Positions 27,429 to 36,542 are shown, numbered from the stretch's first letter. The stretch is 64,000 bases of DNA from an uncultured Pelagibacteraceae bacterium (GCA_902523515.1 CABYZT010000005.1:28551-92550), one strand, 5' to 3'. Made by a program: numbers and translations. Notes: generated from the sequence alone by a model not told the origin.

Positions 27429-27888
27429 AAAAAAATTTATGGTAAAAGCCATTGAACTTTCAATAAAAAGTGCGAATACTATAGGTGGTCCATTTGGAAG
27501 TGTTATAGTTAAGGATCAAAAGATTATTGCAGAGGGCTCTAACAAAGTTACTTCCACAAATGATCCAACTGCTCATGGAGAAATAGTAGCAATTCGAGAA
27601 GCTTGTAAAAATTTAAATACTTTTGATCTATCTGGATGCGAGATTTATACATCTTGTGAACCTTGCCCGATGTGTCTTTCAGCAATTTATTGGTCAAGAT
27701 TAGATAAAATATATTATGCAAACACTAGAGAAGATGCAAAAAATATAGATTTTGATGACTCTTTTATTTATACAGAAATTCCAAAAAAAATTGATGATAG
27801 AAAAATTAAAATGGTACAAATGCTTAGAGAAAAAGCTTTAAAAGCTTTTGAAATTTGGGATAAAAAAGTAGATAAAATAAAATATTGA
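27418..27888 (+). CDS. guaD: Guanine deaminase GuaD (CDA fold)
   Basis: A 156-residue zinc deaminase of the cytidine-deaminase fold, matching the small B. subtilis-type GuaD in length. The zinc site is HGEIVAIREAC (His, with catalytic Glu) and SCEPCPMCLSAIYWS (two Cys). It should deaminate guanine to xanthine, feeding the dehydrogenase encoded immediately upstream. It overlaps xdhB by 11 bases and puuD by one base (TGATG). A related tRNA adenosine deaminase is less likely given length and context. Confidence 0.88.
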   Translation: MEDKKKFMVKAIELSIKSANTIGGPFGSVIVKDQKIIAEGSNKVTSTNDPTAHGEIVAIREACKNLNTFDLSGCEIYTSCEPCPMCLSAIYWSRLDKIYYANTREDAKNIDFDDSFIYTEIPKKIDDRKIKMVQMLREKALKAFEIWDKKVDKIKY

Positions 27889-28796
27889 TGGAATTTTTAC
27901 CTTATACAATTAAATGGTTAGAAGTTATTCTAAGATGGGGCCATGTAGTATTTGCAATATTATGGGTAGGTAACAGTTTTTTATTTAATTACTTAGACAA
28001 TAATTTAAATAAAAATATAACAAGCAATGATGTCGATGGAGAAGGATATCTGATGCATTCTGGTTTTTTTTATAAACTTTCAAGGTTAAAAACCTCACCA
28101 CCACAGGATTATTTAAATAGATTAGTAATTTTTAAATGGCAAAGTTACCTAACTTTTGTAACAGGAATGTTGCTCTTAGTAGTAATTTATTACTATAACG
28201 CTGGTGTATTAATGGTCGATAAACGTGTCCTGTTGATGTCTCCTAGTTACGCCATTATTATCTCGCTTTTATCATTAATTATTTTTTGGTTTATATATGA
28301 TCTATTGTGTAAATCAAAATTGATTGAAAATAATGTACTATTTATATCTACAGCAATTATTTTATTAGCAGCAGTTTCCTTTGGTTTAACAAAATTGTTT
28401 GGACCAAAATTTGCAATTTTAAGTGTTGGACTAATTATAGGAACCAATATGTTTGGTAATGTTTTTACAGTAATTATACCGAATCAAATGAACATCATCA
28501 GCAGTAGTAAAAGAGGTGAAAAATTTGATATGAGTTTATCTCTAGCAGCTAAACAGAGATCAATTCATAATAATTATTCCACTTTTTTAGTATTGTTTAT
28601 AATGCTTTCAGGACACTCAAGTTTCTTAGTCTATCATCAGTATAATTGGTTAATATTATGTGCGTTAGCAGTTATTACTGGAGTAGCACGACATTATTTT
28701 AATCTAAGAGGAAGAAACATTCATAGGTTGTATATCTTAATATCTTCAATAATTGCACTTATCGTTCTTGCAGTTTTAGTTTTATTATTTAAATAA
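27888..28796 (+). CDS. puuD: Membrane urate hydroxylase PuuD lacking the cytochrome c domain
   Basis: A 302-residue protein (ATG at 27888, within the guaD stop; a TTG at 27885 is a weaker choice) with eight hydrophobic segments. WLEVILRWGHVVFAILWVGN and the region NMFGNVFTVIIPNQ match PuuD, the membrane urate oxidase that gives 5-hydroxyisourate. In the described family a cytochrome c domain follows the last helix; here the chain stops right after helix 8 (ends VLLLFK) with no CxxCH. The separate cytochrome at 20.1 kb may substitute. It sits between guaD and gpt in the uraH-xdhAB operon. Confidence 0.88.
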   Translation: MEFLPYTIKWLEVILRWGHVVFAILWVGNSFLFNYLDNNLNKNITSNDVDGEGYLMHSGFFYKLSRLKTSPPQDYLNRLVIFKWQSYLTFVTGMLLLVVIYYYNAGVLMVDKRVLLMSPSYAIIISLLSLIIFWFIYDLLCKSKLIENNVLFISTAIILLAAVSFGLTKLFGPKFAILSVGLIIGTNMFGNVFTVIIPNQMNIISSSKRGEKFDMSLSLAAKQRSIHNNYSTFLVLFIMLSGHSSFLVYHQYNWLILCALAVITGVARHYFNLRGRNIHRLYILISSIIALIVLAVLVLLFK

Positions 28797-28813
28797 ATAG
28801 ATATTAAAAAATT

Positions 28814-29338
28814 ATGACAGAAAAAATGATTGTCAGTTGGGATGAGTACAACCAGACTGTTGAAAAGTTAGCAATCCAAATTGATGAAAGTGGATATAAA
28901 CCAACAATATTGATTGGCATCATGCGTGGCGCAGCACCAATGATAGACGTATTAAGCAGAATATTTAAATTAAAATGTGCATATCTTGCAGTTGAATCTT
29001 ACAGTGGTAAAGGAGTGGAAGATGAGCAGGGTGATATTGTGTTCTCAAGGGAAATGAGTTCTATCGCACCTAATATGGGTGGTAAAATACTTTTATGCGA
29101 TGATTTATCTGATACAGGAATAACTTTTAACAAAAGTATAGACTGGTTAAAAAAATATGAACCAATAAAGGATAAAATAGAGGATATCAAAACTGCTACT
29201 TTATTTAAAAAAAAGAAATCAACATTTGAGCCAGATTTTTGTGCAAAAAAACTTCCTGATAATCCTTGGATTGTGCAGCCCTTCGAAATTTATGAAGAAT
29301 TAAGAATTGAAGAAATAAAAAAAAAACATCAAATATAA
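28814..29338 (+). CDS. gpt: Xanthine/guanine phosphoribosyltransferase-like
   Basis: A 174-residue type I phosphoribosyltransferase. The PRPP loop is ILLCDDLSDTGITF and the pyrophosphate loop region is ILIGIMRGAAPM; CAYLAVESY follows the usual dimer region, and DNPWIVQPFE ends the core. It would join PRPP to xanthine, guanine or hypoxanthine for nucleotide salvage. It is the last gene of the uraH-xdhAB-guaD-puuD operon, followed by a strong terminator. Its place here lets xanthine be split between salvage and degradation. Exact base preference is not certain. Confidence 0.82.
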   Translation: MTEKMIVSWDEYNQTVEKLAIQIDESGYKPTILIGIMRGAAPMIDVLSRIFKLKCAYLAVESYSGKGVEDEQGDIVFSREMSSIAPNMGGKILLCDDLSDTGITFNKSIDWLKKYEPIKDKIEDIKTATLFKKKKSTFEPDFCAKKLPDNPWIVQPFEIYEELRIEEIKKKHQI

Positions 29339-29372
29339 AAAAGGCCAGTTAAAAAACCGGCCTTTTAAATTT
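29337..29372. terminator. Bidirectional rho-independent terminator
   Basis: A GC-rich stem AGGCCAGTT / AACCGGCCT (one mismatch) with an A-rich loop, flanked by A and T runs on both sides (AAAA ... TTTTAAATTTTT). It sits between the converging gpt and bmp genes and can serve both strands, closing the purine degradation operon and the ABC importer operon. Confidence 0.85.
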
Positions 29373-29388
29373 TTATAAGTTTAAGAGC

Positions 29389-30459
29389 TTACTTCGGTAT
29401 ATCTCCTTCAACACCTTTAACATAAGTCATCATACCTGCTAGCATACCATCATCTGCAGTTTTCCCTTCTGCTACCATTAAATTTCCTTTTTGGTCATAA
29501 ATTGGTCCAGTGAAAGAATGAACTTTGCCAGATGCTAAATCTGCTTGAAGTTTTTTAACTTTTGCTTGTAGGTCACTAGGCATTTGAGAATCTAAACCTG
29601 AGATTACTACCATACCATCACCTATACCGTGCCATGTATCTTTTTGATTCCATGTACCATTTGCTACAGCTTTAACTCTATCGACATAATATGGTCCCCA
29701 GTTATTCTCAACTGAAGTTAATACAGCCTTTGGTGCAAACTTATCCATATCACTTGCTTGTCCAAAAGCATATACTCCTGCTTTTTCAGCCATTTGAACA
29801 ATAGCTGTACTATCTGTATGTTGAGCAATTACATCAGCACCTTGATCAATTAAAGCTTTTGCTGCTTCTGCTTCTTTACCTGGATCGTACCAAGTGAAAG
29901 CCCAAACAATTTTAGTTTTGATATTTGGGTTAACTTTTTGAGCAGCTAAGGTAAATGAATTGATACCTCTGATTACTTCAGGTATTGGAAAAGACGCAAC
30001 ATAACCAATCACATTAGATTTTGTCATAGTCCCAGCAATTGTTCCCAAAATAGTTCTACCTTCATAGAATCTAGCAGCGTAAGTTGAAACATTTGGATGT
30101 TCTCTTTTATATCCAGTAGCATGCTCAAATTTTACATTTGGAAACTCTTTTGCAACTTTGTTAGTAGGATTCATATATCCAAAACTAGTTGTAAAGATAA
30201 TGTCATGACCAGAGTTAGCTAACTGTCTAAGAACCCTCTCAGCATCGGCACTTTCTGGAACGCCTTCTACGTATGTTGTTTTAAATCCGGCAGCTTCAAC
30301 AGCTTTTCTACCTACATCATGCTGATAAGTCCACCCATGGTCACCAGTTGGACCAATATAAACAAATGCTGCTTTAACATCTTTTGCAATTGCAGCTACA
30401 GTTAATGTAAATAATAAAACTAAAGAAGAGACGAAAGAACGAATTAAAAATTTATGCAT
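29389..30459 (-). CDS. BMP-family substrate-binding protein (purine/nucleoside ABC importer)
   Basis: A 356-residue periplasmic binding protein of the BMP/PnrA family with a signal peptide (cut near VAAIAK, residue 25). Typical motifs are VYIGPTGDHGWTYQHDVG, GTIAGTMTKSN, VGPxY-like NNWGPYYVDRV and HGIGDGMVVISGLD. The family binds purine nucleosides or related bases. It has no lipobox Cys, so it would be soluble. It is the last gene of a five-gene leftward operon, 77 bases after the second permease, a gap that probably permits its higher expression. Confidence 0.92.
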   Translation of the reverse strand: MHKFLIRSFVSSLVLLFTLTVAAIAKDVKAAFVYIGPTGDHGWTYQHDVGRKAVEAAGFKTTYVEGVPESADAERVLRQLANSGHDIIFTTSFGYMNPTNKVAKEFPNVKFEHATGYKREHPNVSTYAARFYEGRTILGTIAGTMTKSNVIGYVASFPIPEVIRGINSFTLAAQKVNPNIKTKIVWAFTWYDPGKEAEAAKALIDQGADVIAQHTDSTAIVQMAEKAGVYAFGQASDMDKFAPKAVLTSVENNWGPYYVDRVKAVANGTWNQKDTWHGIGDGMVVISGLDSQMPSDLQAKVKKLQADLASGKVHSFTGPIYDQKGNLMVAEGKTADDGMLAGMMTYVKGVEGDIPK

Positions 30460-30536
30460 AAATTTATTTCCCCTTTTGATTTTTTAATTATTTAAATTTA
30501 AATTAAATTATCTAAAAAAAAATGATTATTTTTAAA

Positions 30537-31469
30537 TTAATTGTCTTTATGAAAAGATTTTCCCAATGAACTAGGAGTACTTAGTCTTATTTTTCTACTA
30601 TCACGAGAAATTACAACTAAAACTATTATTGTAACGATGTAAGGTAGAGCTGTTAAAAATTGCACAGGAATTCTTACTCCAATTGCTTGCATATGAAACT
30701 GAATAATCGTTAAGCCACCAAAAATCATCGCACCGATTAAAATTTTAATTGGATTCCACGTTGAGAAAACCACTAGAGCTAATGCGATCCAACCTCTTCC
30801 ACCTGTCATATTTTCAATCCACTGAGGAGTATAAATCATGGATAAATATGCACCAGCAAGTCCACTCATTGCGCCTCCATAAAGTATACAAGCGTAACGA
30901 ACTAACTTAACATTTATTCCTTGATTAGATGCAGACTCAGGTGAGTCTCCTACAGCTCTTACAATTAATCCAATTTTCGTTTTTTTTAAAAAATAGCTAG
31001 TTATGAAGGGAAGGGCAAAAGCAAAATAAAAAACAATTGAATGTCCAAATAATATTGGACCTAAAAGTGGTATTGTGTCTTTTAAACCTTCAAACAAAAC
31101 AGGAAACTCTTTTCCAGGAATACCTACAAAATTTTTTCCTATCATGGCAGAAATACCAATTCCAAATATAGTAAGCGCCAAACCAGTAGCAACATGATTT
31201 GTAATTAATGTTTGAGTGAGAAATGCAAAAATACTTGAAATTAAAACTCCAGCTAACATAGCACCAAAAACTGCAATAATTAAACTTCCTGTAACAGTCA
31301 TTAATGCGAAACCTGAAATAGCACCAATGATCATCATTCCTTCAACACCAAGGTTTAGAACACCGGATCTTTCTGTAATAAGTTCACCACAGGACGCTAG
31401 GATCAAAGGAACAGCTGAGGCCATTATTGATGCAATTATCAGTCCAATAAAATTTATATCGATGATCAT
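30537..31469 (-). CDS. ABC transporter permease (YufQ/BmpC-type)
   Basis: A 310-residue permease with about nine membrane helices. The family's region SCGELITERSGVLNLGVEGMM at residues 27-45 is clear, as is GINVKLVRYACILYGGAMSGLAGAYLS. It forms the translocation pore with the preceding permease, driven by the double ATPase. Its start overlaps the other permease gene by 4 bases. BMP family context and the neighbouring catabolic genes argue for purine nucleoside or oxidised purine import. Confidence 0.92.
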   Translation of the reverse strand: MIIDINFIGLIIASIMASAVPLILASCGELITERSGVLNLGVEGMMIIGAISGFALMTVTGSLIIAVFGAMLAGVLISSIFAFLTQTLITNHVATGLALTIFGIGISAMIGKNFVGIPGKEFPVLFEGLKDTIPLLGPILFGHSIVFYFAFALPFITSYFLKKTKIGLIVRAVGDSPESASNQGINVKLVRYACILYGGAMSGLAGAYLSMIYTPQWIENMTGGRGWIALALVVFSTWNPIKILIGAMIFGGLTIIQFHMQAIGVRIPVQFLTALPYIVTIIVLVVISRDSRKIRLSTPSSLGKSFHKDN

Positions 31470-32530
31470 TTTTTTGAACCTATAAATTTAATTTTGAAAA
31501 AAAGTAAATAATCTGATGCAAGAAGAAAAAATAAAATCATTCCTTGAAAAACCTGACCAGTATATTTAGGTATTTGCATAAATATTTGAGCTGTTTCAGC
31601 ACCTAGATAAGTTATTGCAACAACTAGAGATGCAAAGATGATACCAACAGGATGTAAACGTCCCAAAAACGCTACAATTATTGCAGTAAAACCATAATCT
31701 GGAGAAATTTCTCTATGAAGCTGTCCGATAGGACCAGTTATTTCTCCAACTCCAGCTAAACCTGCGCAAGCACCACTAATTAAAAAAACGAGTATGATCA
31801 TTTTTTTACCTTTATATCCGGCATATCTTGCTGTCTTTAAACTAAAACCTGAAACTTTCATTTGGAACCCTAAATACGTTTTATAAAAAACAAACCAACT
31901 GATAACCACTGCTGCTAAAGCTAAAAATATTCCTGCGTGAATTCTTAGTCCTTCAAATAACAACGGAAGTTTAGCAGAGTCACTGAACTGTCTAGTTTCA
32001 GGAAAATTAAATCCTTCTGGATTGCTCCAAGGACCAACAACAAGATAGTCCAAAATTAATTTTGAAACATATACCAACATAAGACTTACTAATATTTCAT
32101 TTGTATTAAAGTAAGTTTTTAAGATTGCGGGTATGGATGCATATAGCATACCACCGATTGCACCAGCTAAAATTACTATCGGAAGAATGTAAAATCCTTC
32201 TTGCTCATAAAACAATAATGCAACCCCTCCTGAAACTATCGCACCGAAAGTTAATTGCCCTTCGGCTCCAATATTCCAGTTATTACTTTTAAAACAAAAA
32301 GATAAACCGATTGCAATTAAACAAAGAGGTGTAGCTTTTAATAGTAATTCACTGAAACCATATTTATCTGCAATTGGAACTATGAAAAAAAATTTAAGAG
32401 CTTCAAATGGTTTAAAACCTAAAATAAAAAAAATCAAACCTCCCGCTACTAATGTTAGAAAAATAGCTAACACGGGTGTAAAGAAAAAAATAGCTCTTGA
32501 TGGTTGATCTCTTTTTATGATTTTAATCAA
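31466..32530 (-). CDS. ABC transporter permease (YufP/BmpB-type)
   Basis: A 354-residue partner permease. It shows the related SNNWNIGAEGQLTFGAIV region near residue 85 and the conserved GYKGKKMIILVFLISGACAGLAGVGEITG. It has 8-10 helices and is longer than the other permease. It overlaps the ATPase gene and the second permease gene by 4 bases each, so the three are tightly coupled. Confidence 0.92.
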   Translation of the reverse strand: MIKIIKRDQPSRAIFFFTPVLAIFLTLVAGGLIFFILGFKPFEALKFFFIVPIADKYGFSELLLKATPLCLIAIGLSFCFKSNNWNIGAEGQLTFGAIVSGGVALLFYEQEGFYILPIVILAGAIGGMLYASIPAILKTYFNTNEILVSLMLVYVSKLILDYLVVGPWSNPEGFNFPETRQFSDSAKLPLLFEGLRIHAGIFLALAAVVISWFVFYKTYLGFQMKVSGFSLKTARYAGYKGKKMIILVFLISGACAGLAGVGEITGPIGQLHREISPDYGFTAIIVAFLGRLHPVGIIFASLVVAITYLGAETAQIFMQIPKYTGQVFQGMILFFLLASDYLLFFKIKFIGSKK

Positions 32531-34017
32531 TTTGCTCCTCCCATTAGTATCCCAAGTTTTTCAGAGGTAACTTCTTCAGCATTCATAATTTTTGACAATT
32601 TTCCTTTATGAATTACTGAAATTTTATCACTTAATTTTAATAACTCATCAGTGTCTGTAGATATTAATATAATTGATTTATTTTGTTCATTGATTTTAAT
32701 CAATGTTTCGTGGATATAATTTATTGCTCCAACATCTAGACCCCAAGTTGGATTAAAACAAATTAATAAATCTGGGGAAGTTATTAATTCTCTTCCAATA
32801 ATTAATTTTTGAAGATTACCTCCAGACAAAAATTGGCTTTTTAATTCAATGTTATTCGTGTTAACATTAAAATCTGAAATTATTTTTTTGGAATGTTCTT
32901 TAATTTTGTTTTCGTTTATTAATCCATTATTAAAAAAATTTGATGATTTAAAATTGTTTAGAGCCACATTTTCAAAAATTTTCATTTGTGGAATTGCAGC
33001 CTGCTCAAGCCTATCCTCTGGAGAAAAGGCCATCAAAAATTCTCTTCTTTCTTGAGGACTCAAATCTCCTATGTAATTATTGTTAAATTCTATAGAGTTC
33101 TTTTCCGAAATAATTTCACCACTTAATACTTGAAATAATTCACTTTGTCCGTTTCCTGATATACCAGCAATTCCTAAACACTCCCCTCGATTAACAGAAA
33201 AATTGATATCCATTAAATTTGTTTCAAAGGGATCTTCACTTGTAAAATTAAGATTCGTTATTTTAATTAATTGATCTGATGAAGTTTTTGCTTTTTTTTT
33301 CTTAATTGTTTTTAGGTTCTGACCCACCATTTTGTTAGCAAGAGACTCAATATTTTCGTTCTTTATTTCACTTACAGAAACTAACTTTCCTCTTCTCATT
33401 ACAGCAACTTCATCACAAAGCTGCATAACTTCCTTTAGTTTATGTGTAATATAAATAATTAAAATTCCTTCTTCTGAAAATTTTTTCAAAGATAAGAATA
33501 ATTCACTCGTTTCTTGTTCCGTTAATACTGATGTTGGTTCATCCATAATTAAAACTTTTGGACTCCTTATTAGGCATCTTATTATTTCCACTTTCTGTTT
33601 TTGACCTGCTGATAGATTTAGAACAGGAATATCAAGATCAATTGAAAAATTATATTTTTTCATAATTGTATCAATTTTTTCTCTTAAACTTTCCCTTTGT
33701 TCATCTGAGTCTATTATTAAGTTTTCAAATACGGACAAAGTTTCAAAAAGATTAAAATGCTGGAATACCATTCCAATATCATTTTTTTTTGCATCTAATG
33801 GCGAATTAAGCTTTAGATTATTTTTATTTAAATAAATTTCACCTTCATCAGGAATTATGACGCCTGACAGAATTTTAACTAGTGTAGATTTTCCAGCACC
33901 ATTTTCTCCAAGAAGAGCATAAATTTTACCACTATTAAATTCGAGTGAAACATTGTCGTTTGCAACACACCCAGGATATATTTTAGTTACATTTGAAATT
34001 TTAAGGTTTGTATTCAT
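32527..34017 (-). CDS. ABC transporter double ATPase (YufO-type)
   Basis: A 496-residue protein with two fused ATPase domains. The first has Walker A GENGAGKSTLVKIL, signature LSAGQKQKVEI and Walker B VLIMDEPTSVL. The second has a degenerate Walker A (GISGNGQSELFQVL) and signature LSGGNLQKLIIGRE. This arrangement is usual for sugar- and nucleoside-type importers of the BMP group. It powers the two permeases encoded downstream. It begins 3 bases after the deaminase gene. Confidence 0.92.
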   Translation of the reverse strand: MNTNLKISNVTKIYPGCVANDNVSLEFNSGKIYALLGENGAGKSTLVKILSGVIIPDEGEIYLNKNNLKLNSPLDAKKNDIGMVFQHFNLFETLSVFENLIIDSDEQRESLREKIDTIMKKYNFSIDLDIPVLNLSAGQKQKVEIIRCLIRSPKVLIMDEPTSVLTEQETSELFLSLKKFSEEGILIIYITHKLKEVMQLCDEVAVMRRGKLVSVSEIKNENIESLANKMVGQNLKTIKKKKAKTSSDQLIKITNLNFTSEDPFETNLMDINFSVNRGECLGIAGISGNGQSELFQVLSGEIISEKNSIEFNNNYIGDLSPQERREFLMAFSPEDRLEQAAIPQMKIFENVALNNFKSSNFFNNGLINENKIKEHSKKIISDFNVNTNNIELKSQFLSGGNLQKLIIGRELITSPDLLICFNPTWGLDVGAINYIHETLIKINEQNKSIILISTDTDELLKLSDKISVIHKGKLSKIMNAEEVTSEKLGILMGGAN

Positions 34018-34020
34018 TTC

Positions 34021-34611
34021 TTAATTTAATGGTATAGAATTTCCATCCTTATTTTCCTGATATTGATTTGATAAAGTTTGATATTTTTTTTTAATTTCGT
34101 CTAATTGTTTTAAAATATTTTCTTTTTTTGAAGTAGGTAAATTTTCAATAAGTAAGTTTATATTTCGACTTTTCCAATAGGAATTTTCTTTATTATATTC
34201 TCCATCATTAATTTTAAATACTTCTTTGAGTATATTTAAATCGTGTGGAATATTAAATTCATTATTTGTGGCAGTATACGGAAACAAATAATAAAAATTA
34301 TCAAATCCAGAAAATGTGATTGCACTCAAACACATACTACAAGGCTCATGTGAACTTAAGAACATGCAGTCTTTTTCTTTTGGTCTTGTATTTGGATCTA
34401 ATTCATAAAATTTTTTAAGAGTATGCATTTCTCCATGCCATAATGGATTTTCTATTTCATTGTTTGTTTCTGCAACTACAAGAGATAAATCTTCTTTTTT
34501 AATTATTGCGGCACCAAATATTTTACTACCTTTAGCAACACCTTTTTCAGTTAAGGGTAAAACTTCTTTTAAAAATATATTTAGTATCTTTTCTAGGGCT
34601 TTTTCATTCAT
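34021..34611 (-). CDS. CDA-fold nucleoside/purine deaminase
   Basis: A 196-residue zinc deaminase distinct from GuaD. The zinc site is LWHGEMHTLKKF (His and Glu) and SHEPCSMCLSAITFS (two Cys). The segment GSKIFGAAIIKKEDLSLVVAETNNE opens the fold, and the C-terminus is longer and charged. It is the first gene of the ABC importer operon, only 3 bases before the ATPase. That placement suggests that it deaminates the imported purine or nucleoside. Substrate is unknown; its close match to known cytosine, adenosine or guanine deaminases cannot be settled by eye. Confidence 0.8.
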   Translation of the reverse strand: MNEKALEKILNIFLKEVLPLTEKGVAKGSKIFGAAIIKKEDLSLVVAETNNEIENPLWHGEMHTLKKFYELDPNTRPKEKDCMFLSSHEPCSMCLSAITFSGFDNFYYLFPYTATNNEFNIPHDLNILKEVFKINDGEYNKENSYWKSRNINLLIENLPTSKKENILKQLDEIKKKYQTLSNQYQENKDGNSIPLN

Positions 34612-34737
34612 ATGCTTGAACCATCAAATAAAGAACACAATTGGTACTATAATTAAACTTAAAAGTAATAAGAAATAAATTATTTATACAACTTAAAAGT
34701 TAATAATTTATGAAACAAAAAATGTTAATTTGAACTT

Positions 34738-35043
34738 ATGTCAAAATTAAAATCAGCAATAAGTCTTGTAATTGTATTAATTTTTTTTTCAGGGTGTCAA
34801 ACTGTTAAAGATAAAACAGATGCAATTGTTGAAAAAGAAAATGAAAAATTAAGTAAATTCCTTGGAAAATCAGCTAGTGAACTTCAGATGGAGCTTGGAA
34901 AACCAGACGAAGACTTTAAAAATGCTAAAGGGAATTTTGAGCTAGTTTATAATAGTAAAAAATACCTTGTTCCATGTGAACGTAGGTTTGAAATAAATTC
35001 AGAAAATATAGTTGTGGGTTTTGTTTCAAACGGTTGCTTTTAA
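34738..35043 (+). CDS. Small lipoprotein
   Basis: A 101-residue predicted lipoprotein. The signal ends at FFSGCQTV (Cys near residue 20). Beyond it lies an acidic/basic helical segment and GKSASELQMELGKPDEDF, then a short beta-rich end with two Cys (CERRFE and NGCF) that might form a disulfide. The layout is reminiscent of the SmpA/OmlA-type small outer-membrane proteins, but I cannot assign a family. It stands alone, divergent from the deaminase gene, and ahead of the NCS2 permease. Confidence 0.75.
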   Translation: MSKLKSAISLVIVLIFFSGCQTVKDKTDAIVEKENEKLSKFLGKSASELQMELGKPDEDFKNAKGNFELVYNSKKYLVPCERRFEINSENIVVGFVSNGCF

Positions 35044-35180
35044 ATTTATTAATTTAAATAAATCTGCTCATTATAGGTTTTTTTTACTATCTAAAGTGGA
35101 GTTGATCTAAAGTAATCAGTTTTTTTATATTAATTCATAGCCAATAATGTAACGTCTATTTAGTTAACGACGGAGGTTAT

Positions 35181-36503
35181 ATGGCTTCAAGAAAAACAAA
35201 AGTGGGCTCTACAAACAGTCCGGATAAAAAACTTCCATTAAATAAATCCATACCTTTAGGAATTCAGCACGTACTAGCAATGTTTGCTGGTAATATAACT
35301 GTTCCTATAATTGTGGCTGGAGTTTTTGGTCAAACGCCTGAACAAAAAATATTTTTGATACAAATGGCTTTGTTTGTTGCGGGAGTTGCAACAATTATCC
35401 AAACAGTTGGATACAAAGAAATTGGTGCAAGACTTCCTATTGTTCAAGGAACCAGTTTTGCATTTATACCAATCATGCTACCATTTAAAGCAGCAGGATT
35501 AGGTGCAGTATTTACAGCAGCGTTCATTGGAGGAATTTTTCAAATTTTCATTGGAAAAGTTTTAAAACCAATAAGACATCTATTCCCACCATTAGTCACA
35601 GGTATAGTTGTGCTAATGATTGGATTTAGTTTGCTTAAAGTCGGTTTTATGTATGCAGGTGGAGGTGGATGGTTAATGAATAATAAACCTGAAATCTTTG
35701 CAAATGCAAATCATTTAACGGTTGCCGCTTCAGTGTTCATAGTTGCTATCTTTTTCAATCTTAGAGGTAAAGGAATGGCTTCTGCAGCTTCAATTTTGAT
35801 TGGAATAGTAGCTGGCTTCATAGTTGCAGCAGCACTAGGAATGGTTAACTATGGTAAAATTGCATCTGCATCATGGTTTGCATTTCCAATGCCACTTCAA
35901 TATGGAATTGATTTTGTGCCTGGTGCAATAATTCTAATGTTGTTTATGTCAATTGTTACAACGATTGAAACAATTGGAGACATAAGTGCTACTACAATGG
36001 GTGGTGCTAAACGAGAAGCAACAGATAAAGAAATATCAGGTGGAATTATGGCAGATGGTGTTGGTACTGCATTTGGTGCAATATTTAATGCGATGCCAAA
36101 TACATCCTATTCACAAAATGCTGGACTAGTTGCGTTTACAGGAGTGGTAAGTAGGCACGTTGGAACTATTGCAGGAATAGTATTAGTTCTAATGGGATTA
36201 TTTCCAAAATTAGGTGGAATAATCGCAGCAATGCCAGAGTCGGTGATTGGTGGAGCAGCAATCATTATGTTTGGTATGATTGTAGCTGCTGGTATTAAAT
36301 TGATTTCAAGGGCAGAAATGGATCAAAGAAATTTATTAATCTTAGCTCTTTCTTTGTCTTTTGGAATTGGAATGTCATTGTTACCAGACTTTGTGAAAAA
36401 TATTCCAGATTTTGGAATAAGTTTAAAACTACTGTTAACAACTGGACTTATACCTGCTGGATTATTAGCATTTGTTTTAAATGCTATAATGGCAAAGAAA
36501 TAA
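35181..36503 (+). CDS. NCS2 uracil/xanthine/urate permease
   Basis: A 440-residue secondary transporter with about 14 membrane segments. The NCS2 substrate motif is NAMPNTSYSQNAGLVAFTG near residues 305-323, and helix 8 carries SIVTTIETIGDISATT with the conserved Glu. It starts IPLGIQHVLAMFAGNITVP. Members take up uracil, xanthine or urate with protons. With the purine island beside it, xanthine/urate is most likely. It has a good Shine-Dalgarno (GGAGG at 35172). The 138-base leader may hold control signals I cannot identify. Confidence 0.92.
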   Translation: MASRKTKVGSTNSPDKKLPLNKSIPLGIQHVLAMFAGNITVPIIVAGVFGQTPEQKIFLIQMALFVAGVATIIQTVGYKEIGARLPIVQGTSFAFIPIMLPFKAAGLGAVFTAAFIGGIFQIFIGKVLKPIRHLFPPLVTGIVVLMIGFSLLKVGFMYAGGGGWLMNNKPEIFANANHLTVAASVFIVAIFFNLRGKGMASAASILIGIVAGFIVAAALGMVNYGKIASASWFAFPMPLQYGIDFVPGAIILMLFMSIVTTIETIGDISATTMGGAKREATDKEISGGIMADGVGTAFGAIFNAMPNTSYSQNAGLVAFTGVVSRHVGTIAGIVLVLMGLFPKLGGIIAAMPESVIGGAAIIMFGMIVAAGIKLISRAEMDQRNLLILALSLSFGIGMSLLPDFVKNIPDFGISLKLLLTTGLIPAGLLAFVLNAIMAKK

Positions 36504-36510
36504 TTAATTT

Positions 36511-36542
36511 AAACTTGTGGGGAGAAATCCCCACAAGCAAGG
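36511..36542. terminator. Strong hairpin between converging genes
   Basis: A perfect 9-bp stem CTTGTGGGG / CCCCACAAG with a six-base loop, extended by TTAAA and TTTAA arms. It lies between the converging NCS2 permease and hsp20 genes, so it probably ends both transcripts, although the U-tract is short. Confidence 0.75.

Noticed and set aside
18710..29338. Horizontal transfer of the purine island
   Set aside because: Base composition and codon style match the neighbours, and no integrase, tRNA or repeat borders were seen, so the sequence alone gives no support.
30460..30536. AT palindromes between permease and BMP gene
   Set aside because: Low-complexity AATTTAAATTT runs; expected by chance in this base composition.
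35044..35180. Purine-responsive riboswitch before the NCS2 permease
   Set aside because: I looked for a recognisable purine or xanthine aptamer and could not support one; a covariance-model search would settle this.
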